Shown piece by piece: positions 43,799 through 53,199 of a stretch of DNA of 64,000 bases. How positions within the stretch are numbered: position 1 is the first letter of the stretch; the number at the start of each line of letters is the position of its first letter. Under the pieces are notes generated by a model, which worked only from the letters and a program-made list of their open reading frames with translations, searched no databases and was not told the DNA's origin. The position numbers and the translations under genes are program-made. Where the stretch lies: assembly GCF_014297365.1 (NCBI RefSeq), contig NZ_JACOQD010000002.1, positions 186,001 through 250,000 of the forward strand, in the 5' to 3' direction. Source of the DNA: Winogradskyella echinorum. Its GTDB lineage: Bacteria; Bacteroidota; Bacteroidia; Flavobacteriales; Flavobacteriaceae.

Positions 43799-44926
43799 TT
43801 AACTTTCGTTTTCTATTATTTTAAGTATTTCGTATACCAGTTTCAAGGCACTTTTAGAAGCTTCCAATTGATTTAAAGTTCCAGATATATAAGTGTCTAA
43901 CTGTGGACAATACCATAGAAAAGCAGCTGTGCTTCCTGAATGTCCAATCAGTTGTAAGTCTGAGTTTGAATCGGCTAAATCTTTAAACGAGACCTTTCTT
44001 ACACCAAATCCATAGGTCATACCTTTTGTTTCGTATGTCCAATTTTGCATGGCTAAACGGGTTGCTTTGGTTACAACGGTATCGTTATTATAAGCCTTAA
44101 GAAATGCAATTAAGTCTTTGGTTGTTGAAACTAATCCACCACCACCCCAATCAGCACTTAAACTTTTAAGCGATGATAACTTTATGTCACCTACATAAAA
44201 CTCAGCCATTGCATGTGTGGTTTCTACAGGTGCTGATTTTAAGTTGATGTAGGAGTCATTCATATTTAATGGCTTGAAAATATATTGCAGTAAGAACTGA
44301 TGGAACGATAAACCACTAACATTTTCTATTATCAGTGCTAAAAGCACATACTCTGTATCTGTGTAATGATAGCTCGTTCCAGGACCAAAATGTGGCATCA
44401 TTTTTTGTTTTGCAAACTGAATCATTTCTTCGGCAGACCATGACTTATGAGCGTTAAATAATAACTGATTAATAATATTAGGACTTTCATCTGTAGTTTG
44501 GTCTGTAAAATAATCTGGTAACCCTGAAGTATGCTGCAACAAGTGTTTAATGGTAAGGTCTTTTGAATAATCTACACCATTTAAAACGTGAATATTATTC
44601 ATTAAGGATTCAGGTAAATATTTGGCAATTTTGTCTTCAAATCTTAGTTTGTTGCTATCTTTTAAAATCCCAATGGCTGTGGCTGTAAACATTTTAGTAA
44701 CACTAGCTGTATAAAATGGGCTATTGATATTAATACTATCTTCTTTACTTTTGGCAAGTTGCATATCAATATTTTGAGATTCAGAATACACATGTAGCAA
44801 ACCACTTTTAATATATTCTTTTTCTAATTCGGCAGTAAATAACTTCTGTATTTCTTCAACTTTAGTTTGTTGACAATAACCGAAACATCCTGTTATTAGA
44901 ATTATTATTAAGTAATTGATTTTCAT
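43799..44926 (-). CDS. Serine hydrolase, class C beta-lactamase fold
   Basis: The 375-residue protein has a signal peptide with a possible lipobox (ITGCFGYC). Motifs are SVTK in YTASVTKMFTA, YTD in YHYTDTEYVLLAL (Asp for the usual Asn, a common variant) and HSG in IGHSGSTAAF. It is one of three such enzymes within 10 kb; they differ in sequence and are not recent copies. Periplasmic, with an unknown ester or peptide substrate. Confidence 0.9.
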   Translation of the reverse strand: MKINYLIIILITGCFGYCQQTKVEEIQKLFTAELEKEYIKSGLLHVYSESQNIDMQLAKSKEDSININSPFYTASVTKMFTATAIGILKDSNKLRFEDKIAKYLPESLMNNIHVLNGVDYSKDLTIKHLLQHTSGLPDYFTDQTTDESPNIINQLLFNAHKSWSAEEMIQFAKQKMMPHFGPGTSYHYTDTEYVLLALIIENVSGLSFHQFLLQYIFKPLNMNDSYINLKSAPVETTHAMAEFYVGDIKLSSLKSLSADWGGGGLVSTTKDLIAFLKAYNNDTVVTKATRLAMQNWTYETKGMTYGFGVRKVSFKDLADSNSDLQLIGHSGSTAAFLWYCPQLDTYISGTLNQLEASKSALKLVYEILKIIENES

Positions 44927-44961
44927 TATATTAAAATACTTTATTTGAATTAATTATTGAT

Positions 44962-45612
44962 TTAAAATTTAATCCCAATATAGAGGTTGGGTTCAAATAG
45001 AAAATGAGATTTCCACTTGTTGTCTAGTTGTTTAAATTCATCTGGAGTATTGGTGTCAATCATCCAATTTTGACAATGAAATTGGGGCTCAATAAAGAAT
45101 TGTTTCTTTTTACCAAAAGCCAAATGATAACCAATATGATAAGAGGTATACAGTTTAAAACCATTGGCTATTTTTTTGTCATCGAGATCTAAATATGTTT
45201 TATACTGTGGTAATATTTCTAAAGACGCAAATAGTCCTTTCCATAACATGCGCTGGTACGAGATACCAATTCCTGTTTCTCTTAAATAACCTGGATAGAA
45301 TTCGCTTTCAGAGTCTATTTTATCTAATAGTCCGTCCCACCATTGAATGCCCATAGGTTGAAATAAGCGCCAGGTAGCTAATTTTATCCCAATGATATTT
45401 TTAGCGTCTAATTCACGTTTTATGTGTAACTCGATATGTTGGGTATTAGTTCTTTCACCTCCTTTGCCAATATTTCCTAAAATGATAGCAGGAAAACTTA
45501 CTCTATATTTAAGGTTTGTAGAAGTGTCATTTATGACCTTTTGATTGTTTTGACAAAAGCTGTTAGATGTTAATAATGTGAATATTATAATAATCGTTGC
45601 TAAACTTCTCAT
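44962..45612 (-). CDS. Exported protein of unknown function
   Basis: I choose ATG 45612 (216 residues) because it begins with a signal peptide, MRSLATIIIIFTLLTSNSF; the longer frame from 45657 overlaps the previous gene. The mature part is rich in aromatic residues in alternating strands and ends FEPNLYIGIKF, like a small outer-membrane beta-barrel. The family is not recognised. It lies between two serine-hydrolase genes. Confidence 0.75.
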   Translation of the reverse strand: MRSLATIIIIFTLLTSNSFCQNNQKVINDTSTNLKYRVSFPAIILGNIGKGGERTNTQHIELHIKRELDAKNIIGIKLATWRLFQPMGIQWWDGLLDKIDSESEFYPGYLRETGIGISYQRMLWKGLFASLEILPQYKTYLDLDDKKIANGFKLYTSYHIGYHLAFGKKKQFFIEPQFHCQNWMIDTNTPDEFKQLDNKWKSHFLFEPNLYIGIKF

Positions 45613-45643
45613 ACGTTTATAAATTAATGATTGATGCTTATTT

Positions 45644-46771
45644 TTAAATAAATTCATATGTTAATAATTGCTGAATTATGGTATTGCGTTGTGCGCCTGT
45701 ATCATCTTGTTTATTACTTAATAGTACAATGGTTGCATTGTATTCTGGTATAAAGCCAATCATACTCCAATAGCCGTTTATATCTCCACCGTGCCAATAC
45801 AATGAGGTATTACCTTGCTGTGTAGTGAACCAACCTAGACCAAAATCGACATAGCCGCTTGGGACATCATCAGCCAATATCTCGGTTTTTTCAAGATATG
45901 TAAACCAATTGGTTTTAACGGCGTTAGTCCAAGTTTCCATATTTTTTGGTGTACTACTAAAATCTCCTACTCCAAAGGCAATGGTCATTGGGTAGGTGCT
46001 ATAAATTTGACCTTCATTATAACCTTCGGCATGTATTTCACTATTAATATTATTATTGCCTCTATAGGTCTCTGTCATTTCTAAAGGAGTTAATATGTTT
46101 TGCTGAATGTAATCGTGGTAATCCATTTGAGTTAATTCTTCTATCAATAATGCCGCGATAAGAAAATTGGAATTGCTATACTGTTTACTGTAACCAGGAG
46201 TGAAATTGAGACCATTCTCAGAAATCATTTCGGCAATAACCATGTAAATGTCTTCTTCATCTAATGTTTCTCCTTGTTCGTAAGCTTCTTCAACTATAAA
46301 CTGATAATCTGGAATACCAGATTGATGGGATAACAATTGCCTTATAGAAATCTGATCTCCGTTCGGAAATGCGTTGTCAAATTCATCTAAGGTTTGATTA
46401 AAGCTTGTAATTAACCCATCGCGTTTTAATTGCACGATAGCTGCTGCCGTTAAGGTTTTGGTGGCAGACCCAATTCTATATGCTAAATCATCATCTTGAG
46501 GTAGACCGGTACTTTCATTGGCTAACCCGAAACCTTGGCGCACGAGATCATTTCCATCCTTAGTTATAATAGCATACCCTTGAAAGTTAATTTCGGTTAA
46601 TAAACTTTCAGCCGTTGTATAATTTAAAGAAGGAACATGGCTGTCATTGTCTTTAGAGCATGCTGATAAAAAGGTGATTAAGCACAGCGTACTTAAAACC
46701 GTAAAGCGGTGTACAGCTAATTTTGTGTTAATGATTTTTACCTTTTTGAAGGTTTGGTGAAATGATGTCAT
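45644..46771 (-). CDS. Serine hydrolase lipoprotein, class C beta-lactamase fold
   Basis: The 375-residue protein has a lipobox FLSAC (C38) and motifs SATK in IGSATKTLTAAA, YSN in KQYSNSNFLIAAL and HGG in LYWHGGDINGY. All three active-site elements are present. It precedes the exported protein and the second hydrolase in the same direction and may form an operon with them. Confidence 0.9.
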   Translation of the reverse strand: MTSFHQTFKKVKIINTKLAVHRFTVLSTLCLITFLSACSKDNDSHVPSLNYTTAESLLTEINFQGYAIITKDGNDLVRQGFGLANESTGLPQDDDLAYRIGSATKTLTAAAIVQLKRDGLITSFNQTLDEFDNAFPNGDQISIRQLLSHQSGIPDYQFIVEEAYEQGETLDEEDIYMVIAEMISENGLNFTPGYSKQYSNSNFLIAALLIEELTQMDYHDYIQQNILTPLEMTETYRGNNNINSEIHAEGYNEGQIYSTYPMTIAFGVGDFSSTPKNMETWTNAVKTNWFTYLEKTEILADDVPSGYVDFGLGWFTTQQGNTSLYWHGGDINGYWSMIGFIPEYNATIVLLSNKQDDTGAQRNTIIQQLLTYEFI

Positions 46772-46972
46772 AGTTGTTCGTTTTTTAATTTGTTTAAAAT
46801 ATGTTGATAGTGCAAAGTTGATGTATAAGTGGTTTTTAATCGTCCGAGATTATAAATTAGAACGTTCGGAATCACAGCATTAAAGGTTTAATTTAATCCA
46901 TAGGTATACGTTAAATACCTCAAATAAAAAGGTTGCGAACTATTCTTAAATACTTTAATATACAGGTCGTAA

Positions 46973-47638
46973 TTAGATTTTGTTTTTTTTGAATTCTTGA
47001 ATGGCATCAAGATATTGTAAGGCCTTGATAACTTGGCTACCATTGCCCTGTAGTAACCAGTTTAGCCATCTTTCGCTAAGGCGTTTTGGATGTAGTGCTC
47101 TCAATAAAAACAATGAAATGATTTCTAAAATAACGGTACTGATTCCAAAGGATATGAGCATATTAAAGTTGAGTAAAGACATCACATCGACATTAAAAAT
47201 TACCTTAAAAAAGAACACAGCTATAAAAGGACCAAATGGTAATAACCAAGCTGCGATTCGTAAGTTTTGAATCACTGAGGTTTTTAGTTCAGCTAACGTT
47301 TTTTGAATTTTTATAACCGCTTCAGTATAATCTATAGAAAGTATTAAGTAAAGTTGTTTTAAAGCAACAATAACAAACCAAAATGAAAAGAAAGTAACCA
47401 CAACACCCGAAAATGCAAAATACCATTGTTCAGAGTGATTTACTGCAAAATATATAGCATAGAACCCCAAAATAATGTAAAATACTAACGTACTTATAGG
47501 TAAAAATAGTAATCGATTAAGAGATGATTTTGCTTTACTTAATTTTAATTCTTTTAGTAAAGCTAAGTTTAGCGTTCTGTTTTCTTCTAAGAGGGCTTCG
47601 CTTTGTTTCCAAAGCTTTTGAATATCTAATTGTTCCAT
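46973..47638 (-). CDS. Four-helix membrane protein next to ECF sigma factor
   Basis: The 221-residue protein has a charged N-terminal part (1-40), four membrane helices (about 43-66, 75-98, 125-148, 155-178) and a cytosolic tail with LHPKRLSERWLNWLLQGNGS. It lies 4 bases after the sigma factor gene. Position and topology suggest an anti-sigma factor or sensor, but no anti-sigma domain is recognised. Confidence 0.75.
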   Translation of the reverse strand: MEQLDIQKLWKQSEALLEENRTLNLALLKELKLSKAKSSLNRLLFLPISTLVFYIILGFYAIYFAVNHSEQWYFAFSGVVVTFFSFWFVIVALKQLYLILSIDYTEAVIKIQKTLAELKTSVIQNLRIAAWLLPFGPFIAVFFFKVIFNVDVMSLLNFNMLISFGISTVILEIISLFLLRALHPKRLSERWLNWLLQGNGSQVIKALQYLDAIQEFKKNKI

Positions 47639-47642
47639 AATT

Positions 47643-48140
47643 TTATTGTTTAAATTTTTTCTTTAATTGTGTTTTAATTCGATTAATTTTTGTGCCTACA
47701 TTGCTCACTGAAATTCCCATGGCTGAAGAAATTTCTTTATGGCTATTACCATCTAAATACATTATAAGAATAGCTTTATGTAAGGCATCAAATTCGTTAA
47801 TAAATGTTCTTAATTGCGGTATGCGTTCATCGTATTCATTGGTTTCTCTTTCATCTATAACCACTATTTTTGATGGCATTGGTATCATGTGCTTTTGTCT
47901 TGTTTTAAGCTTGCGGTAGTACGATATAGCCACATTAAAAGCCACTTTGTACATCCAAGTTGTTACTTTAACATTATGGTCAAAATTTTTGTAGCCTTTT
48001 ACAATTTGAAAGATGATTTCTTGCATGAGGTCTTCTTGCTCATTAATATGAGAACAATAGCTATTTACTACCTTGTAAATTATTCCTCTATTGGTTTCAA
48101 TAATTTTTGATATATCAATGACATTTGTTGACTCATTCAT
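47643..48140 (-). CDS. ECF-type RNA polymerase sigma factor
   Basis: The 165-residue protein has region 2 (DLMQEIIFQIVKGYKNF and TTWMYKVAFNVAISYYRK) and region 4 (HKEISSAMGISVSNVGTKINR), without region 3, as in ECF factors. It is the first gene of a pair with a membrane protein. Target promoters cannot be read from this window. Confidence 0.93.
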   Translation of the reverse strand: MNESTNVIDISKIIETNRGIIYKVVNSYCSHINEQEDLMQEIIFQIVKGYKNFDHNVKVTTWMYKVAFNVAISYYRKLKTRQKHMIPMPSKIVVIDERETNEYDERIPQLRTFINEFDALHKAILIMYLDGNSHKEISSAMGISVSNVGTKINRIKTQLKKKFKQ

Positions 48141-48298
48141 AACTACGCTGCTTGTTATTTCATTAATCGTTCTCTCATAAAAAATATCACAGATTTTCTA
48201 TAAAAAGTTTTCAAACTTAGAAATAAGGCAGTTGCAAATCGTTCTGATATATAATTCAGTACGACTTAAAAAGAATTAAGTAAATGGTTAGTTAACAG

Positions 48299-50086
48299 TT
48301 AGTTGTTTTGGGATTTTACCCATTGGCTAGGAGTTGTACCTTCCGTTTTTTTGAAGAACGTATTAAACACACTTTTAGAATTAAATCCGCTGTCGTAGGC
48401 CAATCCCAAGATGGTAATATGTTTAAATTCTGGTTTTATCGCAATGGTTTTAAAGTGGTTGATGCGATACTGATTGATAAAATCGTTGAAATTTTTATCG
48501 TATTCGGCATTTAAGAGCCAAGACAATTTATTAGGATGTAGTTTTATACTATTTCCAAGTTCTTTTAAGGATAGATTTGGATTTAAATACGCTTTCTGAA
48601 TACTTAAAAAATGCTCTAAAGCTGATTTATACTTAATAATTTCGGTTGCGTCTAAGGGTTTGAATACTTCTTTTTGTTGTTCCTGTTGTATTTTCGATTT
48701 TATGTCATGGAAACCTGAAGAAATTGTTTGTTTTTCAATCAGCTGAAATCGTTTATGTTTTCTTAAAGGGTCTAAAAACGGATCTAATTGATAATTGATT
48801 AGTTGTCCGATTTTTAGTTTCATTTTTTCTTCAAAAATCTTTATCGATTCATCAATTTTACCTGTGTGGATTAAAAAATAGAACTGCCAAGGATAAATAC
48901 TTTTAAAACTATCTTCAGTATTAATGGATATAGTATTAACCTCAATATTCACAGGTTCTTTATTAATTAAATCAAAAAGAATTTCACAAATTTTAGGATT
49001 TATAAGTTGCGGCATTGTTGCGACATATTTTGTGAATTTAGACCGATCATTTAAAAACATAAAACATGCTAATTTCGTCTCAACAGCTAAGCTAAAATTC
49101 GGGTCAATTCTTAAACATTCATTTAAGTAATTTATAGCTTTATCATATTCCCTATTAAGAAAATAAATATTGCCTTTTGTAAAATAATGATTAGGCGATA
49201 ATGGACTAATTTCTATAGCTTTATTAATATTAGACAGAGCTTTGTCTAATTGGTTTGTTGCCATATAGATTTCAGCAATACCTTCATAAGCTATGGCGTA
49301 ACTAGGATTTTTATTTAAAGTTTTTTTTAAGGATTCTAAGGCTTTTGTATAATTCCATTCATTCCAAAAACTTAAAGAAGATTCCGAAAAATAGCCTAAA
49401 TAAGATGACGTGTTAATTTTTAAACCTTTATTTAAATAGTTTTTAGCCTTTTCCCAACCATCCTTTTTTTCAATAGCTCCCCAACTAGACAAAATCCCAT
49501 ACGACCTGCTTAGTGCAAAATAGGCATCATAAAAATTAGGATCAATCTCTATACTTTTCTCATAGCAGTATATGGCCTCTAAATAATCCTCTAGATCCCA
49601 ATTGAGTTGGTAGGCCCTGCCTTTTAAATATAATTTATAGGCATTAATGTTTTTAGTTCCAATGATAGAAATGTGTTTAGAAATATCTAGATGACCAAAA
49701 TTTTCTCGAATTTGTTCTGCAATAATTAGGCTTATTTCATCTTGAAGTTCAAAAATATCTTCTAATTTTCTATCGAAATTTTGAGACCAGACTTGAAAAC
49801 CATCATTTGTACGTATTAATTGAATATTAATGCGGATTCTTTTATTAAATATTCTAATGCTGCCTTCTAAGACTGTAGCAACACCCAATTGATTACCAAT
49901 ATGCCTCACATCAGTATTTTTATTTTTAAAGGCGAATGAAGATGTTCTAGCAATTACTTTTAAACCTTTTACTTTAGTTAAGGCATTAATAATTTCTTCA
50001 GTAATACCATCGCAGAAATAGTTGTTGTCAATATCATTACTCATATTGACAAAGGGAAGTACTGCTATAGATTTTTGATTAATCAA
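48299..50086 (-). CDS. Hybrid AraC regulator with TolB/FlgO-like and TPR domains
   Basis: The 595-residue protein combines three parts. Residues 3-115 (SIAVLPFVNMSNDIDNNYF, then GITEEIINALTKVKGLKVIAR) match the TolB/FlgO-like domain found in CadC-like and adenylate-cyclase proteins. Residues 145-320 hold about five TPR units. Residues 490-595 are an AraC helix-turn-helix with LGLAYDSGFNSKSVFNTFFKK. No membrane helix is visible, so it is cytosolic. It probably binds a protein or peptide through the TPRs; target genes unknown. Confidence 0.9.
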   Translation of the reverse strand: MINQKSIAVLPFVNMSNDIDNNYFCDGITEEIINALTKVKGLKVIARTSSFAFKNKNTDVRHIGNQLGVATVLEGSIRIFNKRIRINIQLIRTNDGFQVWSQNFDRKLEDIFELQDEISLIIAEQIRENFGHLDISKHISIIGTKNINAYKLYLKGRAYQLNWDLEDYLEAIYCYEKSIEIDPNFYDAYFALSRSYGILSSWGAIEKKDGWEKAKNYLNKGLKINTSSYLGYFSESSLSFWNEWNYTKALESLKKTLNKNPSYAIAYEGIAEIYMATNQLDKALSNINKAIEISPLSPNHYFTKGNIYFLNREYDKAINYLNECLRIDPNFSLAVETKLACFMFLNDRSKFTKYVATMPQLINPKICEILFDLINKEPVNIEVNTISINTEDSFKSIYPWQFYFLIHTGKIDESIKIFEEKMKLKIGQLINYQLDPFLDPLRKHKRFQLIEKQTISSGFHDIKSKIQQEQQKEVFKPLDATEIIKYKSALEHFLSIQKAYLNPNLSLKELGNSIKLHPNKLSWLLNAEYDKNFNDFINQYRINHFKTIAIKPEFKHITILGLAYDSGFNSKSVFNTFFKKTEGTTPSQWVKSQNN

Positions 50087-50146
50087 TCTTTAGTTTTGCT
50101 ATATAAACGTAAAAATATAAAAAGTTGAAGTAAATCTTGTTTTGAC

Positions 50147-51895
50147 TTACATTCCTCGTTTTTTAAAATCTTTTTCAATGGTATTTATTACCCATTTGGT
50201 CAATTTATTAGAAACTTTACCTATAACTATTCTTTTAGATAGCCACCACCAAAAACCAGAGAGCTTATTGTTTAGTTCAGCCTTAACAATGGCTTTTATT
50301 CTATTTTTTATCGGCTTTTCTAATTGGTAAAATGCTTTAGAGTTAAATTTTGGAAATTCTTGAATTTTATATTTGGTAGGATTGCTTTCATCATTTGGAT
50401 CTAATTTACTCACATCTGGAATAATTGGCATATAAATTTTGCCATCTACTTCTCTACTAAATTTATCTATAGCTTCTTCACTGACGCCATAAAACAAATT
50501 ATCTCGATCATTTGGATTACATTCAGTAAAGAAAATACCTCTTAGAAAGTTTTTTGCGTTTTTACGTCCCAAAAAGAAATCGTGCTTTCTAAACTCTATA
50601 TCCAAAAAACCACCAAAACCACCAATAGCACCTGTTGCTAATGGTGGATGATCGGTTTCTTCATCAATTTGTCCGAGTTTGAGCTTTCTAGGAAATGCCA
50701 TTAATTTAAACAATCCTGTGCCATAAGTATCACTTTGCTTGTTACGAGCTTGATTTAAAATTGTTGGAATTAAATTACCAACTATGTCCATTATACTGGT
50801 CTTTTCAAAATCTGGTGTAGAGTTGATAATTTCATCTTTAAAATTTGGAAATGGATCAATTAAAACCGTTCCATACTTTGGGTTATCTGCATCTTCAGGT
50901 CCGTGATTATCTGCTAAGCACCTTAAAACTTCATCAAAGGGTTCGTTATTAATGGTGCCACCATCAACTGCTGTAAATTGGAAATTTCCAGACGTTTCTG
51001 TATCAAACTCTACATCCATCTGAGCAGTAAAAGCTTTGCGCTTCTTCAAATTATTATGCACATATTCCATAGGAAACTCAGAATCGAAATAACGTGGTGC
51101 TAATCCAATTGGAAATGCACCAGTCGCTTTAGTTACTTTTATTAAAAAATCCTTATTTGATTTTGAATCTAGAGTAGATGACAAAGGTCTAAAAGGTAAA
51201 AATTCATTATAATCTATGGTGTCATGGTAATTAAGTTTAAAATGAGCTACAATATCATGATTACTTACACGATGACCTGGAGTAGAATCCATAAATTTAG
51301 ATTTTATTCTACTCATTTTTACTTTATAATCTAAAGGTCTTAAACTGGTTACTGTCAGCAAAACTCTTAAATCTTTTGAAACATAATTAGGCAAATTAGT
51401 AGTACTAGTGGTATTTGGTAATTTATCGAATACCTCTTCAGCTATTCTGTCTATAGGCTCAGAGTTTAATAACGATGGTGCACCTTTCTCTTTTTTAAGA
51501 TCAGTAGTAGAAAGCATTTTTTCAAAGGTTGTTTTTCCTACTCCCGTTCCATTATAAAGACTATCATCGTCATCTAAGAACACCCAACTATCATATAGGA
51601 TGTTTCCTGTTTTAGTGTGCGCTACTTCTTTTATAGGTTTTAATTTACCAGCGCAAAGGGCCAAAGCAGTAATCATACTTACCATACCTCCAGCAGAAGC
51701 TCCACCTATGGCATCAATTACAACATTATGCTTTGGAATATTACTATTAGGATTATTGGCTTGTTCTTTTTTTGCAGATTCCCATTCTGCGAGTGCTTCT
51801 AAAATGTAATCCATAAAGCCAGCTGTATAAGCGCCCGCTGAAACTGCACCTGCCATTGTAAGCCCTAAATGAAATGTTTGTTTACTCATAATCAA
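50147..51895 (-). CDS. Patatin-like phospholipase
   Basis: The 582-residue protein has the patatin oxyanion region MAGAVSAGAYTAGFMDY, the nucleophile S67 in GGASAGGMV and the catalytic Asp in FTAVDGGTINNEP. No signal peptide is seen, so it is probably cytosolic or peripheral. The length is well above that of simple patatins, with a C-terminal half of unknown role. The start may be M3 at 51889. Confidence 0.88.
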   Translation of the reverse strand: MIMSKQTFHLGLTMAGAVSAGAYTAGFMDYILEALAEWESAKKEQANNPNSNIPKHNVVIDAIGGASAGGMVSMITALALCAGKLKPIKEVAHTKTGNILYDSWVFLDDDDSLYNGTGVGKTTFEKMLSTTDLKKEKGAPSLLNSEPIDRIAEEVFDKLPNTTSTTNLPNYVSKDLRVLLTVTSLRPLDYKVKMSRIKSKFMDSTPGHRVSNHDIVAHFKLNYHDTIDYNEFLPFRPLSSTLDSKSNKDFLIKVTKATGAFPIGLAPRYFDSEFPMEYVHNNLKKRKAFTAQMDVEFDTETSGNFQFTAVDGGTINNEPFDEVLRCLADNHGPEDADNPKYGTVLIDPFPNFKDEIINSTPDFEKTSIMDIVGNLIPTILNQARNKQSDTYGTGLFKLMAFPRKLKLGQIDEETDHPPLATGAIGGFGGFLDIEFRKHDFFLGRKNAKNFLRGIFFTECNPNDRDNLFYGVSEEAIDKFSREVDGKIYMPIIPDVSKLDPNDESNPTKYKIQEFPKFNSKAFYQLEKPIKNRIKAIVKAELNNKLSGFWWWLSKRIVIGKVSNKLTKWVINTIEKDFKKRGM

Positions 51896-51997
51896 TAGAT
51901 ATTATAATACATTGAGGGAGGAACATCTAAAGGTAAACTTTTTTGAGAAAGCTACATGTATTCAAAAATTATTATTGTGTAATGTATTAAAATAAAA

Positions 51998-52025
51998 AAA
52001 GTCCTGAATGATTATTCAGGACTTT
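51998..52025 (-). terminator. Terminator of the intradiol-dioxygenase-fold gene
   Basis: A perfect 12-bp stem (51998-52009 with 52014-52025, loop GATT) is followed on the minus strand by seven T residues, 24 bases after the stop at 52049. Confidence 0.9.
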
Positions 52026-52048
52026 AAAATGTTTTATAAATAAATATT

Positions 52049-52657
52049 TTATTCTATGGTTTCAGTATTATTACTTAATACAATGTCTTTTTGAGCTACT
52101 AATAAACCATCTACCAGTTTTGGTTCTAAAATCCTTGTAAGATCACTCTTTTTTGCAATTCTCTTACGACAAGCTTTAGATAAAAGAGGATCTTCTTCAA
52201 AAAGAAAAGTTTCTAATTGATATACGTCTTTAGATGGCTCCTTTACCAATGGGTATATTTGTTGTAATTGATTATAACGTCTATCATTACCCGGAATAAA
52301 TGTATAGATGGTGTATTTTCCATCAGCATCTGTCTTTACCCAACTTCTGTGAAAAACATAACGTTCATCACCAGCACGTCTTAAATCAAAATTGCCATCT
52401 TCATCAGGTTGTTCTATAAATAGGATAACATCTTTTGCTGGTGTTACACCATCACTCTGATAAATAGTACCTGTAAGTTTTATTTTATTAGATTTTGATC
52501 TATAATCTGGTATAGTATCTGTATTTGTAAGTAACTCTGCAGCACGATCATTAATAGGGTTATCATAATCCGAGACAGAATTGAATTCCTGAGCTACAAT
52601 AGGATTTATTGCTGCAATAAAACAAACGATGCAAATAAATGTAATAAGATTTTTCAT
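52049..52657 (-). CDS. Secreted intradiol-dioxygenase-fold protein lacking the histidine ligands
   Basis: I start at ATG 52657 (202 residues), which gives a clean signal peptide MKNLITFICIVCFIAAINPI. The mature part follows the intradiol ring-cleavage dioxygenase fold: KLTGTIYQSDGVTPAKDVIL, RSWVKTDADGKYTIYTFIPG and ETFLFEEDPLL. Active enzymes have a HIH pair before the last of these; here the stretch reads QQIYPLVKE and the only His is in YVFHRSW. It is thus probably non-catalytic or uses other chemistry. Its promoter shares a 21-bp motif with the secreted-protein gene at 53200. Confidence 0.8.
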   Translation of the reverse strand: MKNLITFICIVCFIAAINPIVAQEFNSVSDYDNPINDRAAELLTNTDTIPDYRSKSNKIKLTGTIYQSDGVTPAKDVILFIEQPDEDGNFDLRRAGDERYVFHRSWVKTDADGKYTIYTFIPGNDRRYNQLQQIYPLVKEPSKDVYQLETFLFEEDPLLSKACRKRIAKKSDLTRILEPKLVDGLLVAQKDIVLSNNTETIE

Positions 52658-52758
52658 TAGGTTAAGCATTAAGATGATGACAAATTTCAACGAATTTTAT
52701 CGTAATTCCTTAAAAATCACATCAATGCACTATTTCTACGATAAAAAGAGAATTGATT

Positions 52759-52779
52759 CAAATATTTCCGATGAAATAC
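52759..52779 (-). promoter_or_regulatory. Shared promoter motif, copy C
   Basis: On the minus strand it begins GTATTTCATCGGAAATATTT. It is identical at 19 of 21 positions to the first unit at 53035-53055 and faces the opposite way, 100 bases before the ATG of the dioxygenase-fold gene. No clear 20-bp repetition follows here. Confidence 0.6.
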
Positions 52780-53034
52780 TATCAATTTTAATTACTTAAC
52801 AATCTACACTATCGTTCAATTAGTAGTAAAACTTAAACACTGATTTGTTTATTAAAATATGAAGTACAAAATGATGTTAAATTTTAGTGTCTTATTTTGA
52901 AAGATTAGTTTAGCATTTTCTATTAAATTTTAGAAATTAATTGGATTTTTCTTCAATAATAAATTGAAAATTATAGGCAATTGTCGTTAAAATTTTGATG
53001 CAAATACTATAATTGAGGCACGAATTGATAAAAA

Positions 53035-53106
53035 GTATTTCGTCGGTAATATTTGCATTTTATCCAGCAAACACGCAGTTTATCCTTAAAATATGCATTT
53101 AATATG
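53035..53106 (+). promoter_or_regulatory. Four direct repeats with exact 20-bp period, array A
   Basis: Units start at 53035, 53055, 53075 and 53095: GTATTTCGTCGG, GCATTTTATCCA, GCAGTTTATCCT and GCATTTAATATG. The shared core is G-C/T-A-T-T-T-x-x-T-C. Two helical turns per unit would place protein subunits on one face of the DNA. The last unit ends about 95 bases before the start codon at 53200. The remaining sequence from 52780 to 53034 shows no gene or other signal. Confidence 0.6.
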
Positions 53107-53199
53107 TATAATTGTTTTACAAAAAAGACCAGAATTTAATTGCTTTTTTTAATAAATTGTATAGATTTGTTCAACTAAGATTAATAAAAAAGAATAAAC

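Noticed and set aside
36546..46771. Serine hydrolases as an antibiotic-resistance cluster
   Set aside because: The fold covers many esterases and peptidases, and the proteins do not match recognised AmpC-type enzymes in motif context; resistance cannot be claimed.
53035..53106. 20-bp repeats as a CRISPR array
   Set aside because: Units are short, adjoining and degenerate, without spacers of 25-40 bases, and no cas genes are present.
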